A DNA stretch of 64,000 bases, from the NCBI GenBank assembly GCA_951799405.1, contig OX637357.1, positions 1,240,001 through 1,304,000 of the forward strand, read 5' to 3'. The DNA comes from Agapetus fuscipes (taxonomy: Eukaryota; Arthropoda; Insecta; Trichoptera; Glossosomatidae). This document shows, piece after piece, positions 51,088 to 60,744 of the stretch (position 1 is the stretch's first letter; every line of letters begins with the position of its first letter). Position numbers and translations under genes: made by a program. Below the pieces are notes generated by a model. That model was not told the origin of the DNA. It made no database searches and saw only the letters and a program-made list of their open reading frames with translations.

Positions 51088-51303
51088 TGCTTGATTAATA
51101 GGTTGGTATGAGGTTGACCCGCCATGCTGTAAGAATTTGGTTCACTTTTTCCAATGCCATCTCGGTTTCAGGGAAATTCGACAGGAGTTGCAAAGTTAAT
51201 GTTCATGTGAGGGTTGATTTATTTTGTATGTATGTATACATGCAGCAAGTGCAAGCGCCAAAGTATAGTATGTGCTTGCTTGTGGGCATACATGGAATAT
51301 TTT
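51088..51303 (+). mobile_element. F1 SINE-like, diverged
   Basis: GCTTGATTAATAGGTTGGTA to TTGTGGGCATACATGGAATA; the tail is replaced. Confidence 0.75.
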
Positions 51304-51339
51304 GTATACCATTTATTTGGTGAGTATCGGCATATTGTC

Positions 51340-51735
51340 TTGTCTTGAATCCTGCCGCCATTCCTCTAGGGGTGGCCGACCTCTCCACACAAGTGCCTCC
51401 ACTTGACTCTGTCCTTGCATACTTCTTTCATCTCATCTAGTTTTATCCCTCTTTTTATGCACGCTCTACTCTTGTTTCCACTCCGTAGATTCCATTCATT
51501 CGCAATCTCACTTACCTGATTAATCCATTCTTTCCTAGGTCTTCCTCTCCACGCTTACCTTTATACACTTTTTTTGTCAGTCAGTCTTTATTCATCCTTT
51601 CAATATGTCCAAACCATCGCATCACACTTCTTTGAACTTTCACTTTCACGCTTTCTTTTACTCGCATTCATTCAGAACCCATTCGTTTCTCACTCTATCT
51701 TTCAATGTTTTTCCTGTCATACTTCATATTATACT
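51340..51735 (-). mobile_element. RTE-like LINE 3' part
   Basis: Minus strand: KNDxQNEKNIERxSEKRMGS-like relics, then FGHIERMNKD and WMNQVSEIANEWN, ending in GGCCACCCCTAGAGGAATGG. Longer than most sister copies but broken by changes. Confidence 0.7.
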
Positions 51736-51899
51736 CGTTATTAGAAAGGTAGGAGGTTCAATTCCCTATGGAGCACAAAAAATACATATGATTTAATCTC
51801 TTACTTTACCTAAGACCGGCCTCTAAAAGTTTTACAGCAGCTGACAATCTCTGACGTTGATCCGGTCGATAGCTCAATTGATAGAACGCGTGCATTCCA

Positions 51900-52215
51900 C
51901 TGTAACTCCGTCGCCATTCCACTAGGGGTGGCCAGAGCCTTTGCAGAGCTGACTCCATTTTTTCCTATCTTTACATACCTCTTTTAATTCATTCATATCC
52001 ATCACCCTTTTCATGCATTTTCTTCTTTTACGCTCGCTTTGTATATCCCATTTTTTCACAATCTCCTCAATCTGATCACTCCATACTTTTCTCGGTCGTC
52101 CCTTCCCTCTTTTTCCTTTCACACTTTCTTTGTATACTTACTTTGTCAGTCTATCATCATACATTCTTTCCACATGCCCAAACCATCTCATCACATTCTT
52201 TTGTACCGTATTTTT
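51900..52215 (-). mobile_element. RTE-like LINE, 5'-truncated, 9-bp target duplication
   Basis: TGCATTCCA flanks both sides (51891-51899 and 52216-52224). Minus frame 52122-51922 encodes MKGKRGKGRPRKVWSDQIEE and RVMDMNELKEVCKDRKKWSQ, then GGCGACGGAGTTACAG as the 3' end. Confidence 0.85.
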
Positions 52216-52447
52216 TGCATTCCAAGCCGCCGAAGAATCTCACCAAGAGTGTCAGAAATAATTTCCCATTTCAGCATTTATTTCAAGCCCAAAATAAAAT
52301 AACGACAAGGATTACTCAGACATCACAAGAAATGACTACCAGCCCCCTTTGGGAGCTGGGAAACCCTCACTTCAACTGAAGTGGTTGATGAAAGTAAAGA
52401 AGGATTCGCCCCTTACACTGTAAAGTCAATAGGTTCACTCGTCATAT

Positions 52448-52702
52448 CGCTCCCCCAGTTCTTGTTTGCCGTTTAGACCAATTCTGTCAAACGTGACATT
52501 TTCATGCAGTTGTCTTAAGAATCAAATTCTACACAATCTGAGCTAAGAAAAAACGTAAAACTCGATAATGTGAGAGTCGTTTTTAATATTTTTTAAATCA
52601 ATTTCCTGTTTTCATCAGACACATTGGCCCTGTACACATGCAAACATTGCTCATGTAAAATTAGCTGAATGGTCTATACGGCAAACAAGAACTAAGGCAG
52701 CG
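52448..52702. mobile_element. MITE M3, complete, ATAT duplication
   Basis: CGCTCCCCCAGTTCTTGTTT at the left and AACAAGAACTAAGGCAGCG at the right; ATAT on both sides (52444-52447 and 52703-52706). Confidence 0.82.
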
Positions 52703-52950
52703 ATATGCTACCCTTTCGGGGAGAACGCAGCTGAAGGTTGCGTAGCGTAGTTGCGTTGCAACACTCTAAGACGACAACCACACTGGTAAAGGTTTCTTGA
52801 GGTGTGATTGCGCCCAATCAATGAATCATCAATACATTTTTTTAATCATTTTAAATCAGCATACAAAAACCAAGAGACAATCATGATGAGCCGATGTAAA
52901 ATACACGTAGGAGGTTGCACAATAAGGATACAAAATAAAACATGAAATAC

Positions 52951-53018
52951 CTGCAAAAGTTGTAAGAAGGAGAAGCATCAGACACTGCGCATGCCTTCTG
53001 GCGTCACTCATTGTGGAT
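52951..53018 (-). CDS. Candidate host exon encoding a signal peptide
   Basis: Minus strand: acceptor-like TATTATTGTTCCAG, then ATCCACA and ATG at 53011-53009. The 20 codons MSDARRHAQCLMLLLLTTFA read as a classic signal peptide: basic n-region, Leu-rich core, small residue at the end. The exon leaves one base (G) before GTATTTC, so it ends in phase 1, matching the acceptors of the candidate exons at 19975 and 6543. It is in non-repeat sequence. A secreted or membrane protein is implied; the downstream partner is inference. Confidence 0.5.
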
Positions 53019-53187
53019 CTGGAACAATAATAATTTCCATTGTCATATTTGTGAAAATTGAGTTAACCTTACCAATATTTTAATCTTGTAGAAAAAAAAA
53101 TGGATCACATATTTTCTAATTCAATTTTTCCAAAAACAGTTTTTTTTTTGTATTATTAAAAGTGGCTTTATAATCTGTAATTTTCAC

Positions 53188-53506
53188 TGTAACTTTTACT
53201 GTTATTCTGTCATTCCGCTAGGGAAGACTCTGAACCAATGCAGATTTGTATCCATTTTGTCGCATACTTACATATCTCTTTCAATTCATTCATAACGATC
53301 ACTTTTTCCATACGTTTCCTTTTTTACATTCACTTTGTACATTTCATTCTTTCACAATTTCATCAATTTGATCCAACCACATCTACTAAATTATCAGTCT
53401 TCCCTTTCCTCTTTTTCCTTTCACATTTTCTCTGTATATACACTTAGCTAGTCTTTCATCATCCATTCCTTCTAAATGTCAAAACCATCTCATCAAATCT
53501 ATGTTT
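53188..53506 (-). mobile_element. RTE-like LINE 3' end
   Basis: Minus strand: GLTFRRNGWxx region relics, KGKRKRGKTDNLVDVVGSN-like, then the end TCCCTAGCGGAATGACAGAATAAC with AGTAAAAGTTACAGT tail. Confidence 0.65.
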
Positions 53507-53512
53507 AAAAGT

Positions 53513-53690
53513 TATATTATAATCGTTAAGTCTTCATATATAATGCATGCTCACACAGATAGGTATAAGTTTGCGCTTACACATGCTGCAGGTGTTCTTA
53601 CAAAATTAAAGCTAGACCTCAAATGAACACACATCGAGCAACTCTTATCGCGCTTTCTTGAGACAGGGGTGACATTGGAAAAGTGATATA
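53513..53690 (-). mobile_element. F1 SINE-like, 5'-truncated and diverged
   Basis: ATTATAATCGTTAAGTCTTC to GGGGTGACATTGGAAAAGTG. Confidence 0.7.
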
Positions 53691-53944
53691 ATTTGTAATC
53701 ATAGATTCATATTTAATCAACAATTTGAAATTACGCGTGAATTTCTTATAAATTCAATCAATATTCAATTTACAGTGTTTGATATATTTACCCAGTTCCC
53801 AGGTGATAAGGAAACGCTTTCCACCTAAGCCTTATGCCCTCTACCCACCGTCACTCTACATTCAACATTCATGCGTGATATTTATTGAATGCCCTTGCAA
53901 TCCAACGTGGTTGCTGTTAAACATTTGTGCTTGACACTTTTGCC
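53691..53944. other. AT-rich stretch, nothing recognised
   Basis: No gene or repeat supported. Confidence 0.3.
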
Positions 53945-54139
53945 TTCGCAAACGCAAGTAAGCTGTGTGTATAATGTAATTTCTTATCGCGTTATCGAAT
54001 AAAAGGTTGCATGTAAGGTGTGGCATCTATTTATTTTCACAGGTAACGAGCCTTACGCTAACAATATCACTTGAAGCGTGTGTTTCCCAGCTTCCAAGGG
54101 TGCTGCTTCTTATTTAGTGTGAGAGGCTTAGTTTCTTGT
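53945..54139 (-). mobile_element. F3 SINE 3' part, diverged
   Basis: Minus strand: GAAACTAAGCCTCTCACACT, GGGAAACACACGCTTCAAGT, CCTGTGAAAATAAATAGATG, then GCGATAAGAAATTACATTAT and the TTACTTGCG end. Confidence 0.6.
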
Positions 54140-54379
54140 CGTATCGGTTGGTATGAGGCTGACCATTACTACTGTGCAAAAAGGTTAACTTTATCAATGT
54201 CACCCTGCTTAGAGAAAGGTTGGCAAAAGTTACAGGGCCTTGAGGCTTGGATTTGAATTTGTAAGTACACATGCAGCATTTGTAAGCGTGAAATTATACG
54301 CGTCTGCTTATGGGCATGCATTTAATTTGTATTTTAAGCGTCAGCATATATTTGCAACATTGATAATAGATTATAGATA
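54140..54379 (+). mobile_element. F1 SINE-like, full but diverged
   Basis: TATCGGTTGGTATGAGGCTG to GCAACATTGATAATAGATTA. Confidence 0.78.
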
Positions 54380-54568
54380 GACTAAGTGCCATAATGATCA
54401 AACATGACAAGAAGAGAAAAACGTTTAGATTCATTAGATTTATATAAGTAAAAAATATTCTTTAGATTTTTGTACAAAAAACAAAGTACAATTCTACTGT
54501 TCGGTAAAGGTTGGAGTTACGGTCGTTTGACATATTTACAATAATAATAACAACACACCTAAAATTAT

Positions 54569-54728
54569 TCGGATATTAGACGAACCGGTCTAAGACAACT
54601 TACATTACTCTCAGAGTTCACCCTCAGTTGATGTGCAGAGTGGGTGTCGCCTGAAGACATTAGCTACGTCGCTAACGAAACGTTGAGAATAATGGTAGTT
54701 CTCTTACAACGGTTCGTCTAATATCCGA
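54569..54728. mobile_element. MITE M9 (TIR TCGGATATTAGACGAACCG)
   Basis: 160 bp with perfect 19-bp TIRs (54569-54587; inverse 54710-54728), followed by imperfect pairing further in. The interior holds CTGAAGACATTAGCTACGTC and GCTAACGAAACGTTGAG, a motif also seen in the foldback repeats at 16975 and 60545. Confidence 0.82.
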
Positions 54729-54743
54729 GTATTTTTTACTGTG

Positions 54744-54890
54744 CGAGTGAATGGGATATCCAGAGTCATAATAAAAGGAGAGCTTGTATGAAAAAAGTTA
54801 TGACTCTGGATGAAATGAAAGAAGTATGCAAGGACAGGAAGAAATGGCGGCTAATCTGCAATGCTGATTTGTAATGTTGGTTTATTGGCT
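54744..54890 (+). mobile_element. RTE-like LINE 3' end
   Basis: Encodes WDIQSHNKRRACMKKVMTLD then EMKEVCKDRKKWRLICNADL and a stop; very close to 61080-61213. Confidence 0.75.
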
Positions 54891-54990
54891 TGCTACATTT
54901 TTTGCATAAGACATTTTTGACTTTTTTTGTCTAGATTTATTTTTAAGATTTTGTTGTTTTCTTATACTTAAATGTTATTTATTACTCGTA

Positions 54991-55238
54991 TTCCTTGACT
55001 TATAGGTTGGTATGAGGTTGACCACCCATACTGTAAAAAATGGTTCACTTTGCCAATGTCACCCCTGTTTCAGGGAATGTCGGCAAGAGTTGCAGGGCTT
55101 ATGTTCATTTGAGGTTTGGATTTTATTTGTAAGTACACAATCAGCATTTGTAAGCGCGAACTACACGTGTTTGTTTGTGGGCATACATCTGAGAGCTTTG
55201 AATGAATATATCCTTGCAACTTAGATTATAGATTATAG
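54991..55238 (+). mobile_element. F1 SINE-like, full copy
   Basis: TTCCTTGACTTATAGGTTGG to CCTTGCAACTTAGATTATAG; sister of 17200-17441. Confidence 0.9.
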
Positions 55239-55444
55239 TTATTATTATTGTTAATAGAAACCTACTGTTTGTTTTTGATAGTCAATCATGTTTGAATGTG
55301 CGCGCAGGAATGCAAGCTGGCCGCGTGTGCATCTGGGAGGGACAATTCATCATGCAGAAGGAGGGGCCCCGCCCTTCGCTCCGAAATTCACTAATCTGAT
55401 CGCTAGACACGGTATACCCTTTTTCGCGTCAAATTGATTCTTAC

Positions 55445-55520
55445 CTTTCGCATTTTTTCCCTCCTGGCGACAGTTTTATCGCCTACAGTACCAAGTGATT
55501 AATTACATTGAGAAATGACT
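55445..55520 (-). other. Possible upstream non-coding exon of the candidate host gene
   Basis: On the minus strand AAAATGCGAAAG is followed by GTAAGAATC, a strong donor at 55444. Its position suits a 5' UTR exon for the signal-peptide exon at 53018. The exon start is unknown. Weak evidence. Confidence 0.2.
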
Positions 55521-56403
55521 GAGATAAGCTGCGAGCCTAGTTTTTTTTTTAAGGCCCTACATTATGTTTTTTTAAGCGCAGTTTTTGGTGAAATGATGCT
55601 GATTTTTTTTTATCTTAAGTATTAAAAAAGAAAATTTGGGGAAAACAGGCAAGAGTTGCAGAGGTGCATGCAGCATATTTTAAATAAAACTTGCGCGTGC
55701 TTTGTAGGATTTTATTGGCGTGGATTTTATAAGAACCGTTATTGGAAAAAATAGTGAATTCTCGACGTTTCGTTTTTGTCACAACCAGAGTCTTCAAGGA
55801 ATACAGTTTTTGTGCGGTGAACAAGACGTATTTTGTTATGATTTTACTTTGGGCTACGCAACGTTGGGCTATCTCCAAACTATCATTTTGCAAGTACTGC
55901 GTTTGCAATTAGCAGGACAGAATTGTTCTACACTGTTCCAGAGACGTTACGCGCACCAGCAAGCTACGTGCCTAGGTACACGTACACACAAACTCATATT
56001 AGATTATGCTAGATGCAGACACACACACACCAGCAAGCTACGTTGTTTAGGCTTAGGCTCATTTCCCCACGAACTCATACGTTCGTAACAATATACGCGT
56101 GCCTGCTAGGGAATGTGAATTGAGAAGGAACTAACAAAGACAAAAGAGAGAGAGATGAAGAGTGGAATGCTGTGCTATGCGTTAATTCGTTTTATTGAAT
56201 AGCGATCTACATACTGGCGGTGAGCGAGTATTTAAAGAATTCCTTGAGAGAGGTCTGCTGTATTCAGAGTGGGCACTATGCGCTCCGCTGAGTCGCGAAA
56301 CCACCTAACTCCCTCTTAAGGAAGCGGCGAGCGAGAGCCTAGTTCACAATCAGATAGTATACAACTTAAATAAAGTTTTAAACTTAAGGAAAAGCTGTAA
56401 AAT
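55521..56403. other. Unassigned stretch
   Basis: Contains CGACGTTTCGTTTTTGTCAC ... GAGTCTTCAAGG at 55763 (similar to the hammerhead-like motif family) and a 122-codon frame with no motif (55720-56088). 56100-56350 has moderate GC and may be an LTR remnant. Confidence 0.3.
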
Positions 56404-56614
56404 TTATTACAATATGCTCTTTGCTTCGTAAAAAAAATCATATACCTTCACCAAAGACCGGTCACTTAAGGTCCATCCAGCCATACAGAAACTGGGTCTT
56501 GCTTGAGAATTGGCGCTTTCTACAGTGACGACCAAGCTCGCGGAGGGCTCTTGAGGTGTGGTAGCTACACACAAAAACAGCGCTCACCAAATAAATCAGC
56601 CTATTTTTTTTTAA
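56404..56614 (+). mobile_element. F2 core with tail A, 5'-truncated
   Basis: ATGCTCTTTGCTTCG, CCAAAGACCGGTCACTTAAG, ACTGGGTCTTGCTTGAGAAT, CTCTTGAGGTGTGGTAGCTA and CAGCGCTCACCAAATAAATC. Confidence 0.85.
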
Positions 56615-56639
56615 ATCTGCTGCCTAAAGTCAATCTATT

Positions 56640-56830
56640 TCCAGAAAGGCCAAAAACAGGTAATTACATTATCAATTAAGAATTCATTATTTGACATTTT
56701 AATAAATTATTTATCACCAAAGTACCAAACGACCTATGTTTAACCAGGGTCAAAGTTATTGCCCATAGGACGCGGGGTTTGAACTGGCGATGTTTTCAAA
56801 AACGCAAATTCGAGTGCCGACGCCTTAAAA
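56640..56830 (-). mobile_element. F4 SINE, diverged
   Basis: Minus strand: B box AGTTCAAACCCCG, CTTTGACCCTGGTTAAACAT and CTGTTTTTGGCC. It shares an internal extra (TTAATTGATAATGTAATTAC) with the F4 copy at 49108. Confidence 0.55.
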
Positions 56831-57301
56831 TCTCTTGAACATACCAGTGACAATTTTAACTTTTTACTAATATTTTAATATTTGTTGGTACTGTCCTATT
56901 TACTGACTCTGTCTGAACGGCCTCTTCCGGATGAATGCCTCCATTAATGTTCCCACATACATGCATTAACTCAAAGTGAACATTCAATTGAGAAATTCTT
57001 TTGTGAACAAGAAGAACATATCCTGCATACTCGTAATTATTATTTCATTTAAAATTATTAAATATTTTTCATGAGAGTTCTTTTACTAAGGCCATCCCTG
57101 TTATCGCGAAATGTTGTATGAATAGCCGAATTTATGTTCAAGAAAATCCTGTGCTTTCAGTAAAAGAGTCGTCCTTTTTTCTTATTATTGGTTGTGCCAA
57201 TTAATTAATAGGTTAATTTCAGGGATTTACAAACCAGAGCGTTCACAACACTGGCTCAGCAACTGGCCAGTACATCAGTTCAACAAAAAGCTTGACACCA
57301 C
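56831..57301. other. Unassigned stretch
   Basis: No gene or repeat supported. Confidence 0.3.
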
Positions 57302-57430
57302 TCGCCCCCGAAGGACGAACACTTCGCCCTTTAGCTAGCTCTGTTTTGACGCGAGAGTCAGATTTTGTTCGCCCCCGCCGAAGGCCGACATTGTTCGCCT
57401 TTAGCTGACTCTACAACGACGCCAGAGTTA
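57302..57430 (+). repeat. Two tandem ~65-bp GC-rich repeats
   Basis: TCGCCCCCGAAGGACGAACA ... TTTAGCTAGCTCTGTTTTGA and TCGCCCCCGCCGAAGGCCGA ... TTTAGCTGACTCTACAACGA, each followed by CG(C)(G/C)AGAGT(C/T)AGAT. Confidence 0.65.
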
Positions 57431-57659
57431 GATATAGATACTCGTCACCGTTGAAGCTAACTCACCGCGATCGTGTAACAAGATAACTCGTTAAGCACAA
57501 CCTTCTCTCAGGGTCAGTCTCCCCACCACTGACCCACGCCCTGTATATCCATCCCATCCGGAGATGTGTCACAGGACTCGCATGCAAAAATTATGTGAGA
57601 TGCGAGTGGCAGAAGGCCCTCTCGTGAAGATACACTTTCCCAAGTGTTTACACAAAGCA

Positions 57660-57907
57660 AAGGTATACCATTAATATTTCGAATGTGCTCTTCGCTGGGT
57701 TGAAAAATTCATAAACCTTTACCAATGACCGGTCACCAAAGGTCCATCCAGCCTTACAGCAACTGGGTCTTGCTTGAGTATTGGCGCTTTGTAGTGACGA
57801 CCAAGCTCGTACACCTCTGCGGCACTACAACAAGTGTCATAGACCTCTAGAGTCTTTAGAATCTAGGGAGTCTCCCGCACAGGATTTCTTAAAAAAAAAA
57901 AAAAAAG
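57660..57907 (+). mobile_element. F2 core with tail B, 5'-truncated
   Basis: TATACCATTAATATTTCGAA, TACCAATGACCGGTCACCAA, GACCAAGCTCGTACACCTCT, GCGGCACTACAACAAGTGTC and GCACAGGATTTC, then poly(A) of about 17. Confidence 0.88.
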
Positions 57908-58380
57908 GAGGCTCAGAAATCACTGAAAGATTATAGCCGTGAGGGTTCAATGTTTACCCGCAAATAGTTACCCCCGCACTTGCCGAAAGGAAGAAGACAC
58001 CTGCTTCACCAGCTGGATTCGCCTTCACGAACCAAAGAAGCTCCAGCTAAGTCCCTGCAGTTGCCTTTTCTGTTGGCGTAACCAGGAACCCGCCCCTTGG
58101 GGAAAGAAAGGAATCCTAAAGATTGAACCTCCCTGTGACTACAGGAAACCCAACATATGTACAGTCCATTCATCTAAAACTTATCAATTATCTACGAGAT
58201 AAAACACTACAAAAGTGTGAAAATCCTGCACACATAATCACTAGAATGTCATTCCAAGGCACGATTACTCATAGATGTTTCTATATTACGTGCTTCGGTG
58301 TGTGTAATCATTTTGATGTACCTGTGTGTGTGTACAAGCGCACGTACTCAAAGTTCGCAACAATATATTATAGATAAAAA
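57908..58380. other. Unassigned stretch with an M1 fragment
   Basis: TAAAACACTACAAAAGTGTG at 58199 matches inner M1 sequence. The GC-richer part (57960-58140) has an 87-codon frame with no recognised motif. Confidence 0.3.
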
Positions 58381-58797
58381 CAACGACGGCGTTACCATGT
58401 TGAAAGCACCGGTTCCCATAGATCACCGAAGTTAAGCAACATTGGGCGCGGATAGTACTTGGATGGGTTACCGCTCAGGTACACCGCGTGTCGTTGGCAT
58501 GTTGGACCGGTCCGTAGTCCAGTGGCAGCACTTCGGACTCGTAAATGGAAGGTTGTGGATTCGGATCCCGGCGGAACACAAAAAATATACCATTTATATT
58601 TCGAATGTGCTCTTCGCTGAGTTGAAAAATTCATAAACCTTTACCAAAGACCGGTCACTGAAAGGTTCATCCAACCTTACAACAACTGGGTCTTGCTTGA
58701 GAATTGGCGCTTTCTACAGCGACGACCAAGCTCGCAGGGGGCTCTTGAGGTGTGATGCACACAAAAACAGCGCTCACCAAATAAATCATCCTAATAT
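58381..58797 (+). mobile_element. F2 SINE with 5S rRNA head and complete tail A
   Basis: The most complete F2 copy. 5S-like head 58381-58500 (CACCGGTTCCCATAGATCAC, CGAAGTTAAGCAACATTGGG, TAGTACTTGGATGGG, ACACCGCGTGTCGTTGGC). tRNA-like head from 58509 with A box GGTCCGTAGTCCAGTGG and B box GGATTCGGATCCC. Core 58575-58735 (GCTCTTCGCTGAGTTG; CCAAAGACCGGTCACTGAAA; CTGGGTCTTGCTTGAGAATT). Tail A 58736-58790 (GGGGGCTCTTGAGGTGTGAT; CAGCGCTCACCAAATAAATC), then CCTAATATTATTATTATT. 5S type 1 and tRNA type 2 pol III promoters are thus fused head to tail, as in AmnSINE-type chimeras of vertebrates. Confidence 0.9.
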
Positions 58798-58812
58798 TAT
58801 TATTATTATTAT

Positions 58813-59102
58813 ATAGTTTGTTAGCAGTGCATGCCCATGTTGTATTCATTAAATTATGTACGACACATTACTTCCTGAACGATTGGATCTCTGTTTCTGT
58901 GATGTACTATTAAAGTGGGGACAACTTCACCCCTCCCCGGCACGCCATACAATCCTCCCTCACTAATGGCGCGGCTTTGTTTCTCGAATAGTTGACGCCG
59001 CGATGTTGGCCCCCGTAATTGCTGCGACAGAGAATAAAGACAATCCCTACTGATGTATTATATTGTTTAAACGGCGAGACGTATCAATGGGTGACTCAAT
59101 TA
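58813..59102. other. Unassigned stretch
   Basis: 58920-59010 is GC-richer (CCCCTCCCCGGCACGCC; GGCGCGGCTTTG). No gene supported. Confidence 0.3.
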
Positions 59103-59167
59103 TAATAATATTAGGATGATCTATTTGGTGAGCGTTGTTTTTGTGTGAATCACACCTCAAGAGCCCT
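59103..59167 (-). mobile_element. F2 tail-A fragment
   Basis: Minus strand: GGGCTCTTGAGGTGTGATTC, ACACAAAAACAACGCTCACC, AAATAGATCATCCTAATATT. Confidence 0.75.
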
Positions 59168-59195
59168 CTAATTATGTATATATTTATTAAGAAAT

Positions 59196-59282
59196 TTTTA
59201 AATTGCAAAGGTAAATGAACATTTAAGATTTACATTAAACGCATGCCCACAAGTATAACGTGTAAGTTCGCGCTTACACATT
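59196..59282 (-). mobile_element. F1 SINE-like, tail-side third
   Basis: TTAAATTGCAAAGGTAAATG to TTCGCGCTTACACATTA. Confidence 0.65.
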
Positions 59283-59432
59283 AGTCCAGTCGAAAGCTTA
59301 GAGTGTTTGCATCCTGACTGGCCTCCTTACCTGTAAAAATAAATAGGCCTCGAATCGCCATGTGCATGTGACCCCTTTGGGAATAACGCAGGCAAGAAGT
59401 TACACTATATGTGTAGCTTAGTTGCGTTGCGA
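59283..59432 (+). mobile_element. F3 SINE, internally deleted
   Basis: GTCCAGTCGAAAGCTTAGAG head remnant fused to CTGGCCTCCTTACCTGTAAA and the complete end TACACTATATGTGTAGCTTA. Confidence 0.7.
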
Positions 59433-59779
59433 GCCTTTTCACACAGAACGAAGTTTGCCCAGTTTTTCCATGTTTTTTTCGTGAGAATGGTAGAATATAA
59501 AAGTTTTCACATAGATTGTCCCATCCGAAACCATACACAATGTTTGTGCCACCTGAAAATGGCGTCACTGTTACTTATCTGTTGGTGTAACTGTGACAGT
59601 ATTAGTTACCACTTGTAGGTGATATTTATTATTTCTGCACATTACACGAACCAACTCGCCAGTGTATCCACGGTGATACTCAAGAGTTGTATCAGAAAGA
59701 ATACCCACTTCAGCGCCTGTTCTGAGAGAGACAAAAATTGTTAACTACTTTCACAGCAGATTAAAAGCAATTCGTGTGC
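59433..59779. other. Unassigned stretch
   Basis: Nothing recognised. Confidence 0.3.
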
Positions 59780-60065
59780 TTGATGGTCCACAAAGCCTTA
59801 TTTGGAAGGCCACACAAATATCTCACTGATTTAATCAAGCCCGTCGCCCTCGGCAAAAAAGCCGCACACTACACTCGGCAAGAACCTGAACCAAGTCACG
59901 ACGCAATAAAGAGCCGATAAGAAGAGTTAACACAGTGTTTGGAGAGCGTGCATTTGTAGTTGCTGGTCCTCTGGCCTGGAACCGCCTGCCTCATCATGTG
60001 AGAGAGCTAAAGGACCATGGAAAGCTTCGAAATGCACTGAAGGCAAGCAAATTCCTGGCATCACC
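59780..60065 (+). pseudogene. CR1-like LINE, 3'-terminal ORF fragment (third subfamily)
   Basis: Encodes VFGERAFVVAGPLAWNRLPH, HVRELKDHGKLRNALKASKF, with upstream DLIKPVALGKKAAHYT-like relics. Differs from the 5351/19612 pair in the last 30 residues. Confidence 0.7.
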
Positions 60066-60097
60066 GAAAAACTGGACACCGAAACTGGATATCATTT

Positions 60098-60172
60098 CTG
60101 ACTCCCTCGGTGGGATTCGAACCCAAGCTCTAGGCATGGAATGCAAGCACTCTGCCAACTGAGCCATCGCCC
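60098..60172 (-). mobile_element. F3 tRNA-like head, well preserved
   Basis: Minus strand: GGGCGATGGCTCAGTTGGCA (A box), GCTTGCATTCCATGCC, GGGTTCGAATCCC (B box), ACCGAGGGAGTCAG. The acceptor stem does not close, so this is a SINE head and not a tRNA gene. Confidence 0.75.
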
Positions 60173-60176
60173 GGAG

Positions 60177-60440
60177 TAATCTAATCTAAGTTGCAAAGAT
60201 AATATGTAACATTGGGGATTCACATTACATGCATTCTCACAAGCAGACACGTAATACCCAATAGTTTGCGCTTACATTTTGCTTGCATATGAACTTACAA
60301 CATAAAAACCCAATTCTCAAATGAACATACATCCTGCAACTCTTGCCGATCTTCCCTGAAACAGGGGTGACATTGGCAAAGTGAACAATTTTTTACAGTA
60401 TGGGTGGTCAGCATCATACCAACTTATAAGTTAAGGAACC
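60177..60440 (-). mobile_element. F1 SINE-like, full copy
   Basis: TAATCTAATCTAAGTTGCAA to CCAACTTATAAGTTAAGGAA. Confidence 0.88.
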
Positions 60441-60544
60441 TACACAATAAATTTTTTTTTTTTTAATCAACAAATAACCCTTATAAACATCAAAACAAAA
60501 ACAAAATACAAAATCCTAATTTCAAAAACCCTATAGCAAAGTGA

Positions 60545-60740
60545 AGATAAAGGAAAAAATAAATATTTTGTATTGTTTGTGTATTAACACATTAACACTG
60601 AAAATTCATATTGTTTAATTTTATAATTTTTGGATGAATTCAAACAAAACACTGTTTATTTTCACAGGGTTACACAAATTTATTTAAAAAGTTTAACATC
60701 TTTAAACAAATTACACTAACGTTTTCAACCTAGTAGGCGG
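60545..60740 (-). repeat. Foldback repeat with hammerhead-like motif, copy 2 (truncated)
   Basis: Minus strand starts within the motif (GCCTACTAGGTTGAAAACG), runs through AAATAAACAGTGTTTTG and the TTTGAATTCATCC arm, and ends at the shared ATGAATTTTCAGTGTTAATG end. The CTGAAGA half is cut off by the LINE at 60745. Confidence 0.6.
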
Positions 60741-60744
60741 TACA

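Larger units (their letters stand above)
51745..52780 (+). mobile_element. Diverged F2-F3 SINE with two nested insertions
   Basis: F2 piece (GGTTCAATTCCC ... CTAAGACCGG) then F3 head GGTCGATAGCTCAATTGATA ... TGCATTCCA (to 51899). F3 resumes at TGCATTCCAAGCC (52216) to GTCATAT (52447) and again at ATATGCTACCCTTTCGGGG (52703) to GTAGCGTAGTTGCG. Confidence 0.8.

Noticed and set aside
55720..56088. 122-codon plus-strand gene
   Set aside because: Non-repetitive but without splice sites, poly(A) signal or recognisable motif; codons look random and part overlaps the CGAAACG-type repeat motif.
58381..58500. Functional 5S rRNA gene
   Set aside because: Bases differ from a functional 5S in the central region, there is no poly(T) terminator, and a tRNA-like SINE head follows directly; the same fusion recurs at 28686.
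60098..60172. tRNA gene on the minus strand
   Set aside because: A and B boxes and anticodon-arm spacing look good, but the acceptor stem does not pair and the sequence continues into the F3 SINE body.
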